Position numbers and translations under genes: made by a program. A stretch of 11,333 nt of DNA, taken from an uncultured Prevotella sp. (GTDB taxonomy: Bacteria; Bacteroidota; Bacteroidia; Bacteroidales; Bacteroidaceae). The notes below the pieces were generated by a model. The model made no database searches. It saw only the letters and a program-made list of their open reading frames with translations, and was not told the DNA's origin. The stretch is taken from positions 1-11,333 of the forward strand of contig ONQK01000056.1 in NCBI GenBank assembly GCA_900319895.1, given 5' to 3'. Positions 7,173-11,333 of this stretch are shown here, in pieces; within the stretch, counting starts at the first letter, position 1, and every line of letters starts with the position of its first letter.

Positions 7173-9287
7173 ATGAACAGACTATTTTCCATACTGATTA
7201 TCAGCATTTTGTCATCCGTTTCATTGTATTCACAGAAAATAGGCACATGGAATGCCTATATGGCCTATGGCGACATCACAGCAATAGAAACTGCGGGCGA
7301 CTTCGTGTTTGTCCTGAGTTCAAATGGGCTTTACGCTTACAATATCAACGATCAAAGTATACAGACCTATGACAAAGTAAGCCATCTGAACGACTGCAAC
7401 ATTCAACACATCGCATATTGTAAACAAGCAAAAAGGCTGATTGTCGTCTATTCCAATCAAAATATAGACTTGCTGGAACTCAACGGAAAAGTCATCAGCA
7501 TGTCTGAATATCACAACAAGGCACTGACAGTTAACAAGAACATCAATCACATTGACATCTACGGCAACGACGCCTATCTCTCCACCGGATTTGGAATCAT
7601 CAAGATCAATGTCAAGGATGCCCTGTTTACCGACTCATACATGCTGGGCTTCAATGTTGACTACTGCTACATTGAAAAAGACAAGATTCACGCCGCATCA
7701 AGCTCAAGCGGTATTTATTCAGCACCGCTGTCAGGCATCAACCTGCTAGATAAAAGCAACTGGAAACTCACCGACGGATACAAGGAACTCGATGAGAACA
7801 AAAAACTCGTCAGGGACGAACAAAACAATTGCTATTGGACCACTGAAGATAATGTAAATCTTATGGCATACCGTGAAATAGACGGTGAAAAAACAGTATT
7901 TCTGAGCAATATCCGTCCCGAAGGACCAAAATACAATTATTTTGGATTCTTACGCTTCATCAAAAACAAACTATATTGCACCAATGGCATCGTAAATTCA
8001 GTCTATGATTCACAGCAACCTGCATCCATTCAAGTCTTAGACAACAAGGATTGGACAATCTATCCCGATAACTTGAATGAAATAACAGGTCATTTGTTCA
8101 AGGATATAGTCTGCATTGACGTAGACCCGACAGATGAGTCGCATGTGTTTGTTGCTGGAAGATGCGGATTATACGAATTCAAAGACTATAACTTTATCCA
8201 AGAATATAACGTGGACAACAGCCCGCTAAAATCTGCGGCAACCATTCCCACCCCTAATAAAGACTATCTCATCGTCAATGGCATAAAATTCGACCAAAAC
8301 GGAAATCTTTGGGTTATGAACAGCCTCAGTGCTGGAACTTCACTCTTCTTGCTTACAAAAAACGGCGAATGGATCTCATACCACAACCAAGCATTGATGT
8401 ACGACGAATCAAAATCACTGGAAAACATGAAAAGCCCGATTATCGATTCCAGAGGAATGATCTGGTTTGTCAATGACCATTGGCGCACGCCGGCATTAAT
8501 CTGCTTTGATACGAAAAACAATAAAGTTTACAACTTCAAGACTTTTGTCAATCAAGACGGAACAACCATTAACATCACTTTCGGGCGCTGTGTTGCAGAA
8601 GACAAGGAAGGAAACATCTGGTTCGGTACCAACGTCGGACCACTGATGCTGAGAAATGACGACATATTGAAAATTGTAAATTCAGGCATCAACGAAAACA
8701 CAGAATTCGTACAAGTAAAAGTTCCGCGAAACGACGGTACAAATTTTGCCGACTACCTCTTGAGCGGTCTCGACATCATGTCCATCTGCATCGATGATGC
8801 CAACAGGAAATGGTTTGGGACAAGCGGAAACGGTGTCTACTTAATGAGTTCTGACAACATAGAACAGCTGTATCATTTCACGGAGACAAACAGCAACTTG
8901 TTGTCCAATAATCTCATGGACATTGCCATCAACCATAAAAACGGTGAAGTATTTTTTGGCACAGACAAAGGACTTTGCTCATATATGAGTGATGCCAATA
9001 CAACTTACGAAGAAATGACCAAAGAAAACGTATATGCCTATCCCAATCCCGTACGACCCGATTACAAAGGTCTCATCACCATTACAGGATTAAGCCTCAA
9101 TGCTGACATCAAAATAGTCACCACAAACGGTGTTCTCGTGGCCCAGGGGAGGAGCAACGGAGGCATGTTTACATGGGATGGAAATGACCTGAACGGAAAA
9201 CGAGTGGCCAGTGGAATATACATGGTTCAAACAGCCACCGCTGAAGGAAATAAAGGAACAGTTTGTAAAATTGCAATCATCAACTAA
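7173..9287 (+). CDS. porZ: PorZ-like type IX secretion system surface protein
   Basis: A 704-aa exported protein. Residues 1-20 form a signal peptide (basic NR, hydrophobic LFSILIISILSS, probable cut before Q21). The mature start (KIGTWNAYMAYGDIT, 22-36) opens an N-terminal propeller domain as in PorZ. Blade-like repeats of the two-component-regulator-propeller kind are seen at GNLW (377-380), GMIWF (428-432), GNIWFGTN (480-487), RKWFGTSGNG (545-554) and GEVFFGTDKG (591-600). A T9SS C-terminal domain of about 85 aa starts at YAYPNPV (621-627) and includes WDGND and the ASGIYMV strand. In Porphyromonas gingivalis PorZ is a surface protein needed for attaching anionic LPS to T9SS cargo. The protein is somewhat shorter than the P. 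gingivalis one (about 776 aa from memory). An ordinary T9SS cargo propeller protein is the main alternative. The 111-bp gap before it holds the rdgB terminator and no clear promoter. Confidence 0.8.
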   Translation: MNRLFSILIISILSSVSLYSQKIGTWNAYMAYGDITAIETAGDFVFVLSSNGLYAYNINDQSIQTYDKVSHLNDCNIQHIAYCKQAKRLIVVYSNQNIDLLELNGKVISMSEYHNKALTVNKNINHIDIYGNDAYLSTGFGIIKINVKDALFTDSYMLGFNVDYCYIEKDKIHAASSSSGIYSAPLSGINLLDKSNWKLTDGYKELDENKKLVRDEQNNCYWTTEDNVNLMAYREIDGEKTVFLSNIRPEGPKYNYFGFLRFIKNKLYCTNGIVNSVYDSQQPASIQVLDNKDWTIYPDNLNEITGHLFKDIVCIDVDPTDESHVFVAGRCGLYEFKDYNFIQEYNVDNSPLKSAATIPTPNKDYLIVNGIKFDQNGNLWVMNSLSAGTSLFLLTKNGEWISYHNQALMYDESKSLENMKSPIIDSRGMIWFVNDHWRTPALICFDTKNNKVYNFKTFVNQDGTTINITFGRCVAEDKEGNIWFGTNVGPLMLRNDDILKIVNSGINENTEFVQVKVPRNDGTNFADYLLSGLDIMSICIDDANRKWFGTSGNGVYLMSSDNIEQLYHFTETNSNLLSNNLMDIAINHKNGEVFFGTDKGLCSYMSDANTTYEEMTKENVYAYPNPVRPDYKGLITITGLSLNADIKIVTTNGVLVAQGRSNGGMFTWDGNDLNGKRVASGIYMVQTATAEGNKGTVCKIAIIN

Positions 9288-9326
9288 TGGTTTGTCCATC
9301 ACCCATCATGTATGCAATAACATGAA

Positions 9327-9376
9327 AAACAATAGCTTTTGAAAAGTCACAAGAACATTTTCAAAAGCTATTGTTT
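9327..9376. terminator. Bidirectional terminator between porZ and the convergent secreted-protein gene
   Basis: A perfect 19-bp inverted repeat (9327-9345 with 9358-9376) around a 12-nt loop. The arms begin AAACAATAGC and end GCTATTGTTT, so on either strand the stem is followed by T residues. It lies 39 bp after the porZ stop and 24 bp beyond the stop of the gene arriving from the right, exactly where a shared terminator belongs. Confidence 0.85.
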
Positions 9377-9400
9377 CTAGAAGAGAAGAGAAAATATGAT

Positions 9401-9967
9401 TTAATCTACTCCAAAAGTAGCGATTACCAAAGAATTTTTCTCATCCTTTTCATTCGGATTCGTGACATAAATGCCATACTCGCCAGCTTCCATATTGTCC
9501 ACGACAACATAATATGAATCTTTTCCGTATTTCTTTGCATTGAATTCCAGACGCTTCATATTGTTGCTTGACTGACCTCCAAATGAATTCATTTTCGACA
9601 TTTCTGCCCGTCGCGCATTGCCCTTGATGTCAAATTTAATGATATTGATAATCTGCAATGGGTCGGTCTTGTTATCCACAGCACGAATGATGAATGCCGT
9701 TTGGTCAGCCTTGGCAACTCGTGTCTTCGCCGCTTTGCCAGTAATATGCAACCTGGACTTCACACTTCCGATGCCTACGATATATACAGAAGCACCTGCC
9801 TTTGTCTTGACCTGTGCATTTTCTTTTGGAAGTAAAATGCCCTCAGTTGGTGTCTTTACATAAACAATTTGTCCTGAAAACTCTGGTTCGCTAATTTTCA
9901 CATTTGACTGAGCGTTAATTTGACACAAACTAAAACTCGCCAATAACATAATAAGTAGTCGTTTCAT
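9401..9967 (-). CDS. Secreted protein of unknown function, 188 aa
   Basis: A small exported protein I cannot name. Residues 1-19 are a signal peptide (MKR, hydrophobic LLIMLLASFSLC, ending INA before Q20). C15 is preceded by Leu, which does not fit a lipobox, so it is probably periplasmic or surface-exposed and not a lipoprotein. The mature part (about 168 aa) is rich in alternating beta-strand patterns: EFSGQIVYVK (29-38), SVYIVGIGSVKSRLHI (60-75), AFIIRAVDN (91-99), SYYVVVDNM (151-159) and GEYGIYVTN (162-170), ending TFGVD. A basic, Ser/Asn-rich linker at about 119-140 divides it into two halves. No catalytic motif is visible. It resembles conserved Bacteroidales hypothetical proteins in my memory, without a known role. 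The gene stands alone, convergent with porZ, with a candidate promoter about 150 nt upstream. Confidence 0.85.
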   Translation of the reverse strand: MKRLLIMLLASFSLCQINAQSNVKISEPEFSGQIVYVKTPTEGILLPKENAQVKTKAGASVYIVGIGSVKSRLHITGKAAKTRVAKADQTAFIIRAVDNKTDPLQIINIIKFDIKGNARRAEMSKMNSFGGQSSNNMKRLEFNAKKYGKDSYYVVVDNMEAGEYGIYVTNPNEKDEKNSLVIATFGVD

Positions 9968-10185
9968 TCGTTAAATATTTAAGTTTTGTGCAACATTGCC
10001 TTTTTCTTTACCGCACTAAAACCAAAAAGTTGCCATCAATATCATTTTCGGATAAATCGTGCAGTCAGTTGTATTAGAATAGAGCTAGAATGCCCATACT
10101 ATTTGTATTTAATAATGCAAAAATACAAATTAAAATCCAAATAAAAAACAATTTTTATCTAAAAAATAATATTAAAATCTATATA
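9968..10185. other. AT-rich gene-free spacer, leader of the secreted-protein gene
   Basis: This 218-bp gap between nadA (ending at 10186) and the 188-aa protein (starting at 9967) holds no credible gene. Its right part (10118-10180) is almost pure A/T, with only a 7-bp A/T stem (10141-10147 with 10152-10158) that could weakly end nadA transcription. Its left part would be the 5' leader of the secreted-protein gene. There, AAAAAGTTGC at 10024-10033 can pair with GCAAC (9990-9994) and TTTTT (10001-10005) across a 6-nt bulge. Confidence 0.5.
10118..10125 (-). promoter_or_regulatory. Candidate -7 element for the 188-aa secreted-protein gene
   Basis: The minus strand reads TATTTTTG, matching TAnnTTTG, and a TTG at 10149-10151 lies 23 nt upstream. 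It is the only consensus match between nadA and the start codon at 9967. It implies a leader of about 145 nt. The surrounding DNA is so AT-rich that a chance match is possible. Confidence 0.35.
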
Positions 10186-11178
10186 TTAAGAAAGTTTGAG
10201 CATTTTTTCAATCGGCTTGACCGCTTGACGGCGAATTTCTTCATCAATATCAACTGTCGGCCACTCGTATTTCAGACAATTATATACTTTTAATAAGGTG
10301 TTCATCTTCATGTATTGACATTCATTGCAATGACAACCAAGCGAATTTTCAGAAACCTCAGGAGGAACAGGGATAAATGTGGTTTGAGGACTATTCCGCC
10401 GCATTTCATGCAAAATGCCAGCCTCTGTGGCCACAATATATTTTTCCTCGGGATGTGATATCGTATACTTCAAAAGTACGGCCGTAGAGCCCACCACATC
10501 AGCCATGGCAAGCACAGGAGCCTTACATTCAGGGTGGGCAAGCACCAGCGCACCCGGATTATCTTTCTTCAATTTGACAATCTCTGCTACCGAGAAGCGC
10601 TCATGAACGTGGCAGCCTCCATTCCAAAGCATCATTTCACGTCCTGTAATGCTATTGATATAGCTGCCAAGGTTATAATCAGGTCCAAAAATGAGCTTTT
10701 CATCCTCTGGAAAACTGTCGATGACTTTCTTCGCATTTCCACTAGTTACCACAATATCGGTCAATGCCTTTACCGCAGCCGTAGTGTTGACGTAGCTCAC
10801 CACTTTATAGTCAGGATGCTCGGCTTTGAATTTCCTCAAATCCTCAGCTTTGCAGCTGTCGGCCAGGGAGCAGCCTGCATTCAAGTCAGGAACTAAGACC
10901 AATTTGTCTGGACACAAAATTTTGTCAGTCTCTGCCATGAAGTGCACACCGCACATGACAATGATTGAAGCATCGGTTTGGGCCGCCTGTTGAGCTAAAG
11001 CCAATGAATCACCTACAAAATCAGATATTTCCTGAATCTCGCCATGTGTATAATAGTGTGCCAGGACTATGGCATTTTTTTCCTTGCACATACGGCGTAT
11101 TTCGGCTTTCAAATCTATGTCTTCCTCCACGGGTTCATTGATGAAACCTTGTTCGAGCCATTCTTTTTTCAACATCAT
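10186..11178 (-). CDS. nadA: Quinolinate synthase NadA
   Basis: A 330-aa [4Fe-4S] enzyme that condenses iminoaspartate with dihydroxyacetone phosphate to quinolinate, the second step of de novo NAD synthesis from aspartate. The three cluster cysteines expected for the family are present: C103 (NAGCSLAD), C218 (HPECKAP) and C287 in CHCNECQYMKMN (282-293). Other conserved blocks are LAHYYTHGEIQEISDFVGDS (39-58), GVHFMAETDKIL (77-88), SYVNTTAAVKAL (128-139), GPDYNLG (165-171) and ATEAGILHEM (250-259). The length matches long-form NadA proteins. It may start at either of two adjacent ATGs, 11178 or 11175. NadB (which makes iminoaspartate) and NadC are not in the window. No riboswitch-like structure is visible in the short leader. 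Confidence 0.97.
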   Translation of the reverse strand: MMLKKEWLEQGFINEPVEEDIDLKAEIRRMCKEKNAIVLAHYYTHGEIQEISDFVGDSLALAQQAAQTDASIIVMCGVHFMAETDKILCPDKLVLVPDLNAGCSLADSCKAEDLRKFKAEHPDYKVVSYVNTTAAVKALTDIVVTSGNAKKVIDSFPEDEKLIFGPDYNLGSYINSITGREMMLWNGGCHVHERFSVAEIVKLKKDNPGALVLAHPECKAPVLAMADVVGSTAVLLKYTISHPEEKYIVATEAGILHEMRRNSPQTTFIPVPPEVSENSLGCHCNECQYMKMNTLLKVYNCLKYEWPTVDIDEEIRRQAVKPIEKMLKLS

Positions 11179-11200
11179 ATAGTTATTATTATTTTCAATT

Positions 11201-11208
11201 CAAATTTA
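11201..11208 (-). promoter_or_regulatory. Candidate -7 element for nadA
   Basis: The minus strand reads TAAATTTG, matching TAnnTTTG, 22 bp upstream of the nadA start, which would give a leader of under 20 nt. No TTTG is found at the -33 distance; that position is occupied by the GAT repeat tract. The match lies in A/T-rich DNA. Confidence 0.35.
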
Positions 11209-11218
11209 AAATTTATTT

Positions 11219-11233
11219 GATGATGATGATGAT
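11219..11233. repeat. (GAT)5 trinucleotide tract upstream of nadA
   Basis: Five uninterrupted GAT units in non-coding DNA between nadA and the right edge. On the minus strand it falls just upstream of the candidate nadA -7 element, about where the -33 box should be. A change in unit number would change promoter spacing, but five units is short and could be chance. Confidence 0.7.
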
Positions 11234-11252
11234 GTGAGTGTGGAAAAGTGGA

Positions 11253-11260
11253 TAACTTTG
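11253..11260 (+). promoter_or_regulatory. Possible -7 element for a rightward gene beyond the window
   Basis: TAACTTTG on the plus strand is identical to the -7 octamer of the leuS promoter and points away from nadA. No TTTG lies 19-21 nt upstream. The remaining 73 bp contain no ATG-started gene on the plus strand, so any target starts past the right edge. The rest of the spacer from 11179 to 11333 shows nothing else I can name. Confidence 0.35.
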
Positions 11261-11333
11261 CGTATTTCTTTTAATTAAATAGCCAACGTCCATTTCAAAA
11301 AAATCATAATAGATTAATTGATAGACACTTAAC

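Noticed and set aside
9921..9926. Possible lipobox at C15 of the 188-aa protein
   Set aside because: The residue before the Cys is Leu, and the segment FSLC does not fit [LVI][ASTVI][GAS]C. A normal signal peptidase I site (INA before Q20) fits better.
10141..10158. A/T-only 7-bp stem after nadA as a terminator
   Set aside because: It has no GC pairs and lies in a nearly pure A/T stretch where such stems arise by chance. Mentioned only in the spacer entry.

Overview
The window looks like a chromosomal housekeeping segment from a Bacteroidales bacterium, most likely Prevotella or a close relative. The evidence is Bacteroidetes-type promoter octamers (TAnnTTTG) in place of Shine-Dalgarno/-35/-10 signals, a Bacteroidetes-type LeuRS with an extra insertion, a PorZ-like protein with a type IX secretion C-terminal domain, AT-rich intergenic DNA around moderately GC-balanced genes, and tight operons. 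I see no rRNA, tRNA, CRISPR array, insertion sequence or phage gene.

Left part (1-2407, minus strand): miaB (tRNA 2-methylthio-N6-isopentenyladenosine synthase) is followed 35 bp downstream by a lipid A/lysophospholipid acyltransferase of the LpxL/HtrB family. The two probably share a promoter at about 2400. A divergent AT-rich spacer separates them from the plus-strand operon.

Centre (2552-7103, plus strand): leuS, a YitT-family membrane protein and rdgB (non-canonical purine NTP pyrophosphatase) form a compact operon, with an 11-bp gap and then a 4-bp ATGA overlap. It starts at a good promoter (2552-2582) and ends in a 13-bp hairpin terminator. porZ (7173-9287) follows as a separate unit. 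It is an exported two-propeller protein ending in a T9SS C-terminal domain, so the organism probably has a type IX secretion system.

Right part (9327-11333): a perfect 19-bp inverted repeat serves as a terminator between the convergent porZ and a minus-strand gene for a 188-aa secreted protein of unknown function. That gene has a candidate promoter about 150 nt upstream of its start codon. nadA (quinolinate synthase) follows, also on the minus strand, with a short leader. Beyond it are a (GAT)5 tract and a promoter-like octamer pointing out of the right end of the window.

The genes mostly serve translation (miaB, leuS), nucleotide-pool cleaning (rdgB), NAD synthesis (nadA) and the cell envelope (acyltransferase, YitT, PorZ, the secreted protein). 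I do not see an undescribed multigene system. The least explained items are the 188-aa secreted protein with its long leader, and the genomic setting of porZ.
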